From JAVEDQ01 sp035468175 (GTDB lineage Bacteria > Actinomycetota > Actinomycetes > Frankiales > Frankiaceae): a DNA stretch of 23,385 bases. The notes beneath the pieces were generated by a model, which had not been told where the DNA came from, made no database searches, and saw only the letters and a program-made list of their open reading frames with translations. This document shows positions 15,461 to 23,214 of this stretch, piece by piece. Position 1 is the first letter of the stretch. Each line of letters starts with the position of its first letter. The stretch is taken from contig DATITC010000196.1 in the NCBI GenBank assembly GCA_035468175.1, positions 1-23,385 on the forward strand, given 5' to 3'. Position numbers and translations under genes: made by a program.

Positions 15461-15487
15461 GCAGTCAGTGAGGTCAGTGCAGTCAGT
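15461..15487. repeat. Clustered GTCAGT direct repeats upstream of the lipoprotein gene
   Basis: GCAGTCAGT occurs at 15461-15469 and 15479-15487, with a third GTCAGT at 15472-15477 between them. The cluster lies about 80-100 bases upstream of the lipoprotein start and runs into the 3' end of the LON-domain gene. It could be an operator; no regulator is recognised. Confidence 0.5.
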
Positions 15488-16172
15488 TCGGACTCGGGGC
15501 CACCCGGACGAGATCGGGAGCGCTGACGGCTGCCAGCTCCTCGAGCAGCACGGTCTCCCGTCGCAGCAGCGAGAGCACCTGCCGCAGCCGACGTGCCGCG
15601 TCCGGTGCCTCGAGCAGCTGCTGCCGTTCGGTCAGCGGCAGCAGCAGCGCCGCCCCTACGAGGTAGGAGAGCGCGAGCGGCTCGTCCGGCAGTTCCGGCA
15701 GGTCGACTTCTGCCTCGCCCGTCGCCACCAGCCGCTCCACGTAGCCGAGCATCGCTGACTGCACCGGTTCGACCAGCCTTGCGGCCCGCTCGGAATCGCC
15801 CACCGGCTCGGACAGCCATTGCACCCGGCCGACGAGGAACGACTTGGCGGACGCGTCCACGTCCAGCAGGCGGAACCGGCGCACCCCGAGGCTGAGCAGG
15901 TCGTAGCGGCCGTCGGTGTAGGCGGAGGCGGACCGCACGACGGCGGCGCAGCCGACCGCATGCAGGTCGGGAACCGTCGGACCGGCCTCGCGACCGGAGC
16001 GGATCGCCACCACGCCGAACCGCCGCAGCTCGCCTTCGGGCCGGCTGAGCAGCTCCGCCACGAGGTCCCGGTAGCGCTGCTCGAAGATGTGCAGCGGCAG
16101 GGGCGCGCCGGGGAAGAGCACGGAGGACAGCGGGAAGAGGGGGAGCAGGTCGCCGTCCGGCGGCTCGGTCAT
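15483..16172 (-). CDS. LON peptidase substrate-binding domain protein
   Basis: Stand-alone LON N-terminal (PUA-like) domain protein, 229 residues, without the AAA+ or protease parts of Lon. Family blocks are LPLFPLSSVLFPGAPLPLHIFEQRYR near residues 10-35, RFGVVAIRSGREAG, then VGCAA and GRYDLLSLGVRRFRL. A helical C-terminal half follows. Such proteins are conserved next to hisD in actinomycetes; their role is not established (substrate recognition or scaffolding is inferred). ATG 16172 is 6 bases after a minus-strand TACCGT, giving a leaderless mRNA. The frame is open further upstream but would overlap hisD. It is divergent from hisD, with 69 bases between the start codons. Confidence 0.9.
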   Translation of the reverse strand: MTEPPDGDLLPLFPLSSVLFPGAPLPLHIFEQRYRDLVAELLSRPEGELRRFGVVAIRSGREAGPTVPDLHAVGCAAVVRSASAYTDGRYDLLSLGVRRFRLLDVDASAKSFLVGRVQWLSEPVGDSERAARLVEPVQSAMLGYVERLVATGEAEVDLPELPDEPLALSYLVGAALLLPLTERQQLLEAPDAARRLRQVLSLLRRETVLLEELAAVSAPDLVRVAPSPN

Positions 16173-16178
16173 GACCCG

Positions 16179-16184
16179 ACGGTA
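16179..16184 (-). promoter_or_regulatory. Possible -10 box for the LON-domain gene
   Basis: TACCGT on the minus strand, 6 bases before the ATG at 16172. It shares the 69-base divergent region with the hisD promoter. Confidence 0.4.
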
Positions 16185-16229
16185 GTCGCTGGCCGACGCC
16201 GCACTCCTCGTCGAGTTGTCCCCGCTCGC

Positions 16230-16235
16230 TACTGT
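16230..16235 (+). promoter_or_regulatory. -10 box for the his operon (leaderless hisD)
   Basis: TACTGT, 6 bases before the hisD GTG at 16242. No T-box, attenuator or histidine-rich leader peptide was found in the 69 bases upstream. Confidence 0.45.
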
Positions 16236-16241
16236 CGAGGT

Positions 16242-17597
16242 GTGCTCCGCCGTCTCGACCTGCGCGCCTCGTCCGCTTCCGCTCCGAGAGGCGGCTACCG
16301 GGACGTGCTCCCGCGGGCCGCACTCGACGTCGGTGCCGCGGTCGAGACCATCCGGCCGGTGTGCGACGACGTCCGGGACCGGGGCGATGCGGCGGTGCGG
16401 GAGGCGACGGCGCGGTTCGACAAGGTGCAGCTGACCGACATCCGGGTGCCCGAGTCGGCGCTGAAGGACGCCCTCGAACAGCTCGACCCCGCCGTCCGGG
16501 ACGCCCTCGAGGAAGCCGCCCGGCGGGCGAAGCTCGTGCACGAGGCGCAGCGCCCCCGGGACGTCACGGTCGAGGTCGCACCCGGCAGCCGCGTGACCGA
16601 GCGCTGGGTGCCGGTCGCCCGCGTCGGCCTCTACGTCCCCGGTGGTCGGGTCGCCTATCCGAGCAGCGTGGTCATGAACGTCATCCCCGCGCTCGCCGCC
16701 GGTGTCGGCTCGCTCGCCGTCGCCTCACCGCCGCAGGCCGACAACGGTGGTCTGCCACACCCGGCCGTGCTCGCCGCCTGCGCGTTGCTCGGCGTCGACG
16801 AGGTCTACGCCGTCGGCGGTGCCCAGGCCATCGCGATGTTCGCGCACGGCACCGAGAGCTGCCCGCCGGTCGACATCGTCACCGGGCCCGGGAACGTCTA
16901 CGTGGCCGCGGCCAAGCGCCACTTGCGCGGGATCATCGGCGTCGACGCCGAAGCGGGAGCCACCGAGGTCGGCATCCTCGCCGACGACAGCGCCGACCCC
17001 GTCCACGTCGCCGCCGACCTCGTCGCCCAGGCCGAGCACGACCCGCTCGCCGCCTGCCTGCTCGTCAGCGACAGCGAGGCGCTGCTGGACGCGGTGGAGA
17101 CCGAGCTTGCCCGGCAGGTGGCGGTGACCCGACACCGGGAGGGCGTCGAAGCGGCCCTCGCTGGTCAGAGCGCCGGCGTCCTGGTCGACGACCTGGACCA
17201 GGGCCTCACCGTCGTCGACGCCTGGGCCGCCGAGCACCTTGAGATCCAGACCCGGGACGCGCCCTCGGTCGCGGCCCGGGTGCGCAACGCGGGCGCCATC
17301 TTCGTCGGCGCCTACGCCCCGGTCAGCCTCGGTGACTACCTGGCCGGCTCGAACCATGTGCTGCCCACCGGCGGCACCGCTCGGCACACGAGCGGGCTGT
17401 CGGTCTACTCGTTCCTCCGGCAGGTGCACGTCGTCGAATGCACCCGCGAGGCGCTCGAGGCCGTCGCGCCGCGGGTCCGGGCGCTGGGCGGCGCGGAGGA
17501 CCTGACCGCCCACGTCGACGCGGTGCGGGTGCGGGTCGAGCGGCCGGACGCGGAAGCCGAGCCACAGGACCCCGACCGTGAACCGGACCCGACGTGA
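16242..17597 (+). CDS. hisD: Histidinol dehydrogenase
   Basis: NAD-dependent zinc enzyme that oxidises L-histidinol to histidine in two steps, the last reactions of histidine biosynthesis. 451 residues, slightly longer than the usual 430-440. Motifs include VPGGRVAYPSSVVMN, GGAQAIAMFAHGT, GPGNVYVAAAKR, QAEHDPLA and AEHLEI with Glu331/His332 (the E. coli Glu326/His327 catalytic pair). GGTARHTSGLSVYSFLR then follows. The C-terminus has an Asp/Pro/Glu-rich tail. GTG 16242 is 6 bases after TACTGT and gives the family-typical LRRLDLR start; the frame is open upstream to 15819 but that portion is antisense to the LON gene. First gene of hisDCBH; its stop overlaps the hisC start (GTGA). Confidence 0.97.
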   Translation: MLRRLDLRASSASAPRGGYRDVLPRAALDVGAAVETIRPVCDDVRDRGDAAVREATARFDKVQLTDIRVPESALKDALEQLDPAVRDALEEAARRAKLVHEAQRPRDVTVEVAPGSRVTERWVPVARVGLYVPGGRVAYPSSVVMNVIPALAAGVGSLAVASPPQADNGGLPHPAVLAACALLGVDEVYAVGGAQAIAMFAHGTESCPPVDIVTGPGNVYVAAAKRHLRGIIGVDAEAGATEVGILADDSADPVHVAADLVAQAEHDPLAACLLVSDSEALLDAVETELARQVAVTRHREGVEAALAGQSAGVLVDDLDQGLTVVDAWAAEHLEIQTRDAPSVAARVRNAGAIFVGAYAPVSLGDYLAGSNHVLPTGGTARHTSGLSVYSFLRQVHVVECTREALEAVAPRVRALGGAEDLTAHVDAVRVRVERPDAEAEPQDPDREPDPT

Positions 17598-18799
17598 CCG
17601 GCCTGCCCGCCTGGCTGCCGCTCCGTGACGACCTGCGCGGTCTCACCCCGTACGGCGCCCCGCAGATCGACGTCCCCGTCCGGCTGAACACCAACGAGAA
17701 CCCGCACCCGCCGTCTGCGGCGCTGGTCGCGGCGCTCGGCGAGGCCGCGACCGCGGCCTCGGCCGGGTTGAACCGGTACCCGGACCGCGAGGCCGCGTTG
17801 CTGCGCACCGAGCTCGCCGAGTTCCTCACCGTCGAGTCCGCCGCCGCGGGGCAGGTGCTCACCCCGGGTCAGGTGTGGGCAGCGAACGGGTCGAACGAGA
17901 TCCTGCAGCAGCTCTGCCAGGCCTTCGGTGGCCAGGGTCGCACCGCGCTCGGGTTCGAGCCGTCCTACTCGATGCACCGCCTGATCGCGCTCGGCACCGG
18001 CACCGCCTGGGCCGACGGCGGGCGGGACGACGACTTCGCGCTCCGCGCCGACCGGGTGGTCGAGGCCATCCGACGCTTCCAGCCTTCGCTCGTGTTCCTG
18101 TGCTCTCCGAACAACCCGACGGGCACCGCGGTGCCGCTGGAGCTGGTGCAGCGGGTCCACGACGTGGCCGAGCAGGCGATCGTCGTGGTCGACGAGGCCT
18201 ACGCCGAGTTCCGGCACACCGGTGTCCGCAGCGCCGTCACCCTGCTGCCGGGCGCGCCACGCCTGGTTGTGACCCGCACGATGAGCAAGGCGTTCGCGCT
18301 CGCCGGTGCCCGCGTCGGATACCTCGCCGCGGCACCGGAGATCGTGGATGCACTCCGCCTCGTCCGGCTGCCGTACCACCTGTCGGCGCTGACTCAGGCC
18401 GCGGCCCGGACCGCGTTGCGCCACCGCGACGAGTTGCTCGGCACCGTCGCCGCGGTCCGGGAGCAGCGGGATCGGCTGGTCGCCGAGCTGCCGGTGCTCG
18501 GCTGCTGGACCGCTCCGAGCGACGCCAACTTCGTCTTCTTCTCCGTCGACGGCGACTCCGCCGCGGTCTGGCAGAAGCTGCTCGATCGCGGGGTTCTGGT
18601 GCGTGACGTCGGCATCCCCGGCTGGCTGCGGGTGACCGCCGGCCTGCCCCACGAGGTCGACGCCTTCCTCCAGGCGCTGGAGGAGGTACTGCTCACTGTG
18701 CCGCGTGCCCCATCGTCGAGCAGCACGGCCACGGGAACGACCGTGTCATCAGCTTCAGAGCCATCCGCCTCAGAGCTCGCCCCGGAAGGAACCCGATGA
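17594..18799 (+). CDS. hisC: Histidinol-phosphate aminotransferase
   Basis: PLP-dependent fold-type I enzyme that converts imidazole acetol-phosphate to histidinol-phosphate, using glutamate as amino donor. 401 residues. Motifs include NTNENPHPPS near residue 34, FLCSPNNPTGTA, VVDEAYAEF and the PLP-lysine site TRTMSKAFALAGARVGY with Lys232. The last 32 or so residues are a Ser/Thr/Ala-rich tail beyond the usual family end, which probably is disordered. GTG 17594 overlaps the hisD stop by four bases, and its own TGA overlaps the hisB ATG. Translation of hisD-hisC-hisB therefore looks coupled. Confidence 0.97.
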   Translation: MTGLPAWLPLRDDLRGLTPYGAPQIDVPVRLNTNENPHPPSAALVAALGEAATAASAGLNRYPDREAALLRTELAEFLTVESAAAGQVLTPGQVWAANGSNEILQQLCQAFGGQGRTALGFEPSYSMHRLIALGTGTAWADGGRDDDFALRADRVVEAIRRFQPSLVFLCSPNNPTGTAVPLELVQRVHDVAEQAIVVVDEAYAEFRHTGVRSAVTLLPGAPRLVVTRTMSKAFALAGARVGYLAAAPEIVDALRLVRLPYHLSALTQAAARTALRHRDELLGTVAAVREQRDRLVAELPVLGCWTAPSDANFVFFSVDGDSAAVWQKLLDRGVLVRDVGIPGWLRVTAGLPHEVDAFLQALEEVLLTVPRAPSSSSTATGTTVSSASEPSASELAPEGTR

Positions 18800-19389
18800 G
18801 CCGCTTCTCGCGGATCGAACGCACCACCAAGGAGTCGAAGGTCCTCGTCGAGCTCGAGATCGACGGGACCGGTGAGTCCTCGTCGGAGACCGGGGTGCCG
18901 TTCTTCGACCACATGGTGGCGCAGCTGGGCAAGCACGCCGGCTTCGACCTGCACGTCCGCACCGAGGGGGACCTCGAGATCGACGCGCACCACACCGTCG
19001 AGGACACCTCGATCGCGCTCGGCGCGGCGCTCAGAGAGGCGCTCGGCGACAAGGCTGGGCTGCGCCGCTTCGGCGACGCCCTGGTGCCGCTGGACGAGAC
19101 GCTGGTGCAGGCCGCCGTCGACCTGTCCGGCCGCCCGTACTGCGTGCACCTCGAGCCGGACGGCATGGCCCCGATGATCGGGAACAGCTACGACACCACG
19201 CTCACCCGGCACATCTGGGAATCGATCGTCTCCAGCGCCGCCATCGCGCTGCACGTCCGCGTGCTCGAGGGTCGGAACCCGCACCACATCGTCGAGGCCC
19301 AGTTCAAGGCGGTCGCCCGGGCACTGCGGGACGCCACCGCCGTCGATGCCAAGGTGACCGGCATCCCCAGCACCAAGGGCGTGCTCTAG
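18796..19389 (+). CDS. hisB: Imidazoleglycerol-phosphate dehydratase
   Basis: Manganese-dependent enzyme that dehydrates imidazoleglycerol phosphate to imidazole acetol-phosphate. 197 residues, monofunctional (no phosphatase domain). The two metal-binding motifs are HHTVED (His65, His66, Glu69) and NPHHIVEAQFKA (His163, His164, Glu167). VPFFDHM near residue 35 is also typical. ATG 18796 overlaps the hisC stop (ATGA) and GGAAGG lies just upstream. The next gene, hisH, starts 17 bases after its stop. The histidinol-phosphatase step is not encoded in this window. Confidence 0.97.
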   Translation: MSRFSRIERTTKESKVLVELEIDGTGESSSETGVPFFDHMVAQLGKHAGFDLHVRTEGDLEIDAHHTVEDTSIALGAALREALGDKAGLRRFGDALVPLDETLVQAAVDLSGRPYCVHLEPDGMAPMIGNSYDTTLTRHIWESIVSSAAIALHVRVLEGRNPHHIVEAQFKAVARALRDATAVDAKVTGIPSTKGVL

Positions 19390-19406
19390 GTCGTGGGCAG
19401 CACGCC

Positions 19407-20015
19407 ATGAGCCGCCCGACGGTCGTCCTGTTCGACTACGGCAGCGGGAACCTGCACTCTGCCGAGCGTGCGCTGGTGCGCGCAGGGGCGGACGTTACGG
19501 TGACCGCCGACCTCGACGCGGCCCGCGAGGCCGACGGGCTGGTCGTCCCCGGGGTCGGCGCGTACGCCGCCTGCATGGCCGGCCTGCTCGCCGCCGGGGG
19601 AGACGCACCGATCGCCGACCGGCTGGCCGCCGAGCGGCCCGTGCTCGGCATCTGCGTGGGCATGCAGGTGCTGTTCGAGGAGGGCGACGAGCACGGGATC
19701 GCGACCCGCGGGCTGGGTCGCCTGCCGGGGGCGATCCGCCGGATCTCCGCGCCGGTCCTGCCGCACATGGGCTGGAACACCGTCCGGCCCGCGGAGGGAA
19801 CGGTCCTGTTCGACGGCCTCGCCGACGAACGGTTCTACTTCGTGCACTCCTACGCCGCCCGACCATCCGGCCAGCCGGGCGAGACGATCGCCGAGCACGG
19901 CGAACCGTTCCTCGCCGCCGTCGAGCAGGGCGCGCTGTCCGCGACGCAGTTCCACCCGGAGAAGTCCGGCGACGCCGGCGCCCAACTCCTGCGGAACTGG
20001 CTCGCGACGCTGTAG
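19407..20015 (+). CDS. hisH: Imidazole glycerol phosphate synthase, glutaminase subunit
   Basis: Class I glutamine amidotransferase subunit that supplies ammonia to HisF. 202 residues. The triad is visible as Cys83 in GICVGMQ and His183/Glu185 in QFHPEKS. The start block FDYGSGNLHSAERAL and the HMGWNTV and FYFVHSYAA blocks are typical. ATG 19407 follows hisB by 17 bases with no strong Shine-Dalgarno, so it is probably read from the hisDCB transcript. It is the last gene before the inserted antisense ABC remnants; its partner hisF lies 2.3 kb downstream. A hairpin (20025-20070) right after its stop may end the transcript. Confidence 0.96.
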   Translation: MSRPTVVLFDYGSGNLHSAERALVRAGADVTVTADLDAAREADGLVVPGVGAYAACMAGLLAAGGDAPIADRLAAERPVLGICVGMQVLFEEGDEHGIATRGLGRLPGAIRRISAPVLPHMGWNTVRPAEGTVLFDGLADERFYFVHSYAARPSGQPGETIAEHGEPFLAAVEQGALSATQFHPEKSGDAGAQLLRNWLATL

Positions 20016-20024
20016 AGCGCGCGG

Positions 20025-20070
20025 ATCGAACGCGGCTCCGGTGGCCGGGGCCACGCCAGCCGCGTTCGAT
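20025..20070. terminator. Terminator hairpin after hisH
   Basis: ATCGAACGCGGCT (20025-20037) and AGCCGCGTTCGAT (20058-20070) are exact inverted copies (13 bp). Inside them TGGCC and GGCCA can pair further. It starts 9 bases after the hisH stop and lies at the 3' end of the minus-strand permease remnant, so it could serve both strands. Confidence 0.7.
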
Positions 20071-20630
20071 TCGGCTGACGCCGGCGTTCCTCGGTACGGC
20101 TGAACTGGGCGATCGCGATCCCGAGGAAGACCAGGCCGAGCACCGCGACCGCCGCCAGTTCGACCAGCGTCGGTACGTGCCAGCCGTTCCGAGCGGCCAT
20201 CATCACGCCGAACGTTCTTGCCCAGCACGATCGAACTGCGGCGGACCGGCGCGACCAGCATTTCCCGCAGGAACCCGAACTCGCGGTCGCAGACCACCGA
20301 CGCGGCGGAGAACATCGCCGTGAACATGACCGCCATCGCGAGGATGCCCGGGTAGAGGAACGTCCGCAGCGACAACCCCGCGGTGCTGGCCTCGGTCAGT
20401 CGCGAGAGGCCGCTGCCGAGGACGAACAGGAACAGGAACGGCTGCACCAGCGCCGTGACCATGCGGAGCCGGTCGGAGAAGAAGCGGATCAGCTCGCGCT
20501 GCCAGACGATCTTGACGGCGCGGAGCTCGCTGCCGGCGGTGCGCACCGGCACGCGCATCCGGGCGATCGGCAGGCCGGGCGCGCTCCGCGAGCCCTGCTC
20601 CGCCGTCGTCATCGTGTCGGAGGTGGTCAT
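20071..20630 (-). pseudogene. Decayed ABC-2 permease (DrrB-like), internal deletions
   Basis: The minus-strand frame starts at ATG 20630 (1-base overlap with the ATPase remnant). It encodes a typical DrrB N-terminal half: WQRELIRFFSDRLR, FVLGSGL, FLYPGILAMAVMFTAMFS, REFGFLREMLVAPVRRSS and IVLGKN. Right after LGKN the frame changes and a FGVMMAAR segment follows, then directly NGWHVPTLVELAAVAVLG, the family's last helix, and FSRTE. Compared with intact DrrB proteins, the stretch between LGK and FGV and the stretch between AAR and NGW are both missing. Four or so helices are therefore reduced or lost and the reading frame is broken. No stop follows FSRTE in frame. It cannot make a normal permease. 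The left limit is approximate (20071). Confidence 0.85.
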
Positions 20631-21511
20631 CAGCGGCCTCCTCGTGCTCCGGCCCGGAACATCTGCATGTGTTCTCGCCCGCGCTGCGCCGACGTCGTCT
20701 CGGCATCGCGGATCGTGGTCCCGGTGTAGGACATGAACACGTCGTCGAGCGTCGGACGGGAGACGCTCACCGCCCGGATCGGCACCGGCAGCTCGGCGAA
20801 CAGCTGCGGGACGAAGGCCTCGCCCTGCTCCACCGGGAAGGTCACCGCGCCTTCGGCCATCGTCGCCGTGACGCCGAAGCGGTCGGCGAGCGGCTGGATC
20901 GCCGCCACGTCGTCGTCGGCGCGGATCTGCACCCGGTCCTCGCCGACACTGGCCTTGAGGGTTCCGGGGTGTCGAGCGCGATGATCCGACCCTGGTCCAT
21001 GATCGCGATGCGGTCGCAGTACTCGGCTTCGTCCATGTAGTGCGTGGTCAGGAAGATCGTGATGTCCTCCGCCTGCTTCAACTCGCGGATGTAGCTCCAG
21101 ATGGAGCTGCGGGTCTGCGGGTCCAGGCCCACGGTCGGCTCGTCGAGGAAGAGCACGCGCGGCGAGTGCATCAGGCCGAGCGCGATCTCCAGACCACGCC
21201 GCATCCCGCCGGAGGTTGCGCTCGGCGGTGAGGTAGCCGTCGACCGTGGGGTCCGGGAAGACGAGCCCGATGTTGCGGCGGACGTCGTCCCGGCGGCGCA
21301 CGACGTCGAAGCCGGCCACTTCCGCCGAGCCGGAAGTCGGCGTGGCGAGCGTGCACAGCACGCTGATCGTCGTGGACTTGCCGGCGCCGTTCGGGCCGAG
21401 GAAGCCGAACGTCTCGCCGGCCTCGATCGTCAGGTCGATGCCGCGTACCGCTTCGAAGTCGCCGTAGCGCTTGGTCAGCCCCGTCACCGAGACCGCAGCG
21501 TCAGCCGTCAC
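20630..21511 (-). pseudogene. Decayed ABC ATPase (DrrA-like), deletion plus frameshift
   Basis: Starts at GTG 21511 on the minus strand and gives a good DrrA beginning: VTGLTKRYG, Walker A GFLGPNGAGKSTT, VRRNIGLVFPDPTVDGYLTAERN. At about 21211-21217 the sequence jumps from TAERN straight to SGGMRRGLEIALGL in another frame, so the helical subdomain that normally separates them (roughly 45-50 residues) is missing. Walker B (VLFLDEPTVGLD) and the H-loop (TTHYMDEAEYCDR) follow in that second frame. A second, 1-base frameshift lies near 20963-20968 after IALDTPE. The C-terminal extension (LKASVGEDRVQIRADDD to VSRPTLDDVFMSYTG) is in the first frame. The two lesions make a functional ATPase very unlikely. 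It is divergent from hisA. Confidence 0.88.
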
Positions 21512-21517
21512 CCAACC

Positions 21518-21523
21518 TTCTTA
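21518..21523 (-). promoter_or_regulatory. Relic -10 box for the decayed ABC genes
   Basis: TAAGAA on the minus strand, 6 bases before the GTG at 21511, with GAAGG overlapping it. It may still be active antisense to hisH. Confidence 0.3.
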
Positions 21524-21547
21524 CGCCGCGCGCAAAGCTGGTGCCCG

Positions 21548-21553
21548 TAAGTT
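21548..21553 (+). promoter_or_regulatory. -10 box for hisA (leaderless)
   Basis: TAAGTT, 6 bases before the hisA GTG at 21560. A promoter here would let hisA-hisF be transcribed despite the antisense remnants and hairpin behind hisH. Confidence 0.45.
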
Positions 21554-21559
21554 CGCTTT

Positions 21560-22291
21560 GTGCCTCTCACCCTCCTGCCCGCCGTCGACGTCACCAACGG
21601 CCAGGCGGTTCGCCTGGTGCAAGGGGAGGCCGGGAGCGAAACCGGTTACGGCGACCCCTTGGAAGCCGCGCTGCGCTGGCAGCAGGACGGCGCCGAGTGG
21701 GTGCACCTCGTCGACCTCGACGCCGCGTTCGGCCGTGGCTCCAACCGGGAGCTGCTGGCCGAGGTGGTCGGCAAGCTGGACGTGCAGGTCGAGCTCTCCG
21801 GCGGCATCCGCGACGACGCCTCGCTCGATGCGGCGCTGGCCACCGGGGCCGCCCGGGTGAACGTCGGCACGGCGGCGCTGGAGAACCCGGACTGGGTGCG
21901 CGCGGCGATCCAGCGGGTCGGCGACCGTATCGCTGTCGGGCTGGACGTCCGCGGGACCACCCTGGCTGCCCGTGGCTGGACGACGAAAGGTGGACAGCTG
22001 TTCGAGGTGGTCGAGCGGTTGGACGCGGACGGTTGTGCCCGTTACGTCGTCACCGACGTCCGGCGGGACGGCACCCTGACCGGCCCGAACATCGACCTAC
22101 TGCGGTCGGTCACCGCGTTCACCAGCCGCCCGGTGGTGGCCAGCGGGGGAGTGAGCAGCCTCGACGACCTGCACGCGATCGCCAGCGTGCCGGGAGTGGA
22201 AGGCGCCATCGTCGGCAAGGCGCTGTACGCGGGTGCGTTCACGCTGCCCGAAGCCCTCGCGTCGGTCTCCGGAGAAGGGCGCCGCGCGTGA
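21560..22291 (+). CDS. priA: PriA: ProFAR isomerase / phosphoribosylanthranilate isomerase
   Basis: Actinobacterial HisA homologue, a (beta/alpha)8 barrel of 243 residues. In actinomycetes that lack trpF it isomerises both the histidine intermediate ProFAR and the tryptophan intermediate PRA. The dual-type block LPAVDVTNGQAVRLVQGEAG starts the protein (catalytic Asp10). ELSGGIRDD, GLDVRG and the second catalytic residue Asp170 in VTDVRRDGTLTGPN follow, and Arg138-Gly-Trp140 resembles the PriA-specific substrate loop. Whether trpF is absent from this genome cannot be seen here, so the dual role is inferred. GTG 21560 follows TAAGTT by 6 bases. Its stop overlaps the hisF start (GTGA). Confidence 0.95.
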   Translation: MPLTLLPAVDVTNGQAVRLVQGEAGSETGYGDPLEAALRWQQDGAEWVHLVDLDAAFGRGSNRELLAEVVGKLDVQVELSGGIRDDASLDAALATGAARVNVGTAALENPDWVRAAIQRVGDRIAVGLDVRGTTLAARGWTTKGGQLFEVVERLDADGCARYVVTDVRRDGTLTGPNIDLLRSVTAFTSRPVVASGGVSSLDDLHAIASVPGVEGAIVGKALYAGAFTLPEALASVSGEGRRA

Positions 22292-23061
22292 CGCTCGCCG
22301 TCCGGGTCGTCCCGTGCCTGGACGTCGACGCCGGCCGGGTGGTGAAGGGCGTCAACTTCCGCGAGCTCCGCGACGCCGGCGATCCGGTCGAGATGGCCCG
22401 CGTCTACGACGCCGAGGGCGCCGACGAGTTGGTCTTCCTCGACATCACCGCGAGCAGCGGCGACCGCGCCACCACCTACGACATCGTCACCCGTACCGCC
22501 GAGCAGGTGTTCATCCCGCTGACCGTCGGTGGTGGGGTCCGGAGCGTCGACGACGTGGACCGCCTCCTGCGGGCGGGGGCCGACAAGGTCGGGATCAACA
22601 CGGCCGCCATCGCCCGGCCCCATCTGATCCGGGAGTGCTCGCAACGCTTCGGTGCCCAGTGCATCGTCCTGAGCGCCGACGCCCGCCGCGTACGGGCCGG
22701 GGGGAATCCGACCCCGAGCGGCTTCGAGGTCACGACCCACGGCGGCCGGCGCGGCACCGGGATCGACCTGATCGACTGGCTGGTGCGCGCCGAGGACCTG
22801 GGCGCCGGCGAGATCCTGCTCAACTCCATGGACGCGGACGGCACCAAGGCCGGTTACGACGTGGAGATGATCCGGGAGGCGCGGGTCGCGGTCTCGGTGC
22901 CGGTGATCGCCAGCGGCGGAGCCGGCAAGGTCGAGGACTTCGCGGCCGCGGTGCACGCCGGCGCGGATGCGGTGCTCGCGGCGAGCGTCTTCCACTTCGG
23001 GACCCTGCGCATCGGCGACGTGAAGGCCGCGCTGCGGGCGGAGAACGTGCCTGTTCGCTGA
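22288..23061 (+). CDS. hisF: Imidazole glycerol phosphate synthase, cyclase subunit
   Basis: Cyclase barrel that combines ammonia from HisH with PRFAR to give imidazoleglycerol phosphate and AICAR. 257 residues. The catalytic aspartates are Asp12 in VVPCLDVDAGRVVKG and Asp131 in LSADARR. The family blocks FLDITAS, TVGGGVR, INTAAI, ILLNSMDADGTK and VIASGGAG are complete. GTG 22288 shares four bases with the priA stop and gives the standard N-terminus; the frame is open upstream but only as a shadow of priA. hisF is followed by 166 non-coding bases before hisI. Confidence 0.97.
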   Translation: MTLAVRVVPCLDVDAGRVVKGVNFRELRDAGDPVEMARVYDAEGADELVFLDITASSGDRATTYDIVTRTAEQVFIPLTVGGGVRSVDDVDRLLRAGADKVGINTAAIARPHLIRECSQRFGAQCIVLSADARRVRAGGNPTPSGFEVTTHGGRRGTGIDLIDWLVRAEDLGAGEILLNSMDADGTKAGYDVEMIREARVAVSVPVIASGGAGKVEDFAAAVHAGADAVLAASVFHFGTLRIGDVKAALRAENVPVR

Positions 23062-23067
23062 TCAAAT

Positions 23068-23095
23068 CCGCGGTCGCTGTGAGATCTCACCGCGG
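23068..23095. terminator. Palindrome/hairpin after hisF
   Basis: CCGCGGT (23068-23074) and ACCGCGG (23089-23095) form an inverted repeat. Nested inside, GTGAGATCTCAC (23079-23090) is a perfect 12-base palindrome. The two cannot both pair fully. The site starts 6 bases after the hisF stop. It may be a terminator, or an operator for a dimeric regulator ahead of hisI. Confidence 0.45.
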
Positions 23096-23214
23096 AACGC
23101 GAGCGCGCGCCCGATATGTCCAGGTTTTCCAGCGGCTCGAGCCGGTTCCGCGTTGAGTTTGCACACTGACTCCACTTCCGAGGTCGCGGCGGCGCCGCCG
23201 ATTGCCTCCGCTGG

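Noticed and set aside
15819..16241. N-terminal extension of hisD
   Set aside because: It is antisense to the LON-domain gene and lacks HisD similarity; GTG 16242 gives the standard N-terminus.
16173..16241. Attenuator or T-box for the his operon
   Set aside because: Only 69 bases separate two divergent starts; there is no His-rich leader peptide, T-box core or terminator hairpin.
20630..21511. Programmed frameshifting as the explanation of the ABC ATPase
   Set aside because: No slippery heptamer was seen at either break, and the first break also lacks a whole subdomain, so decay fits better.
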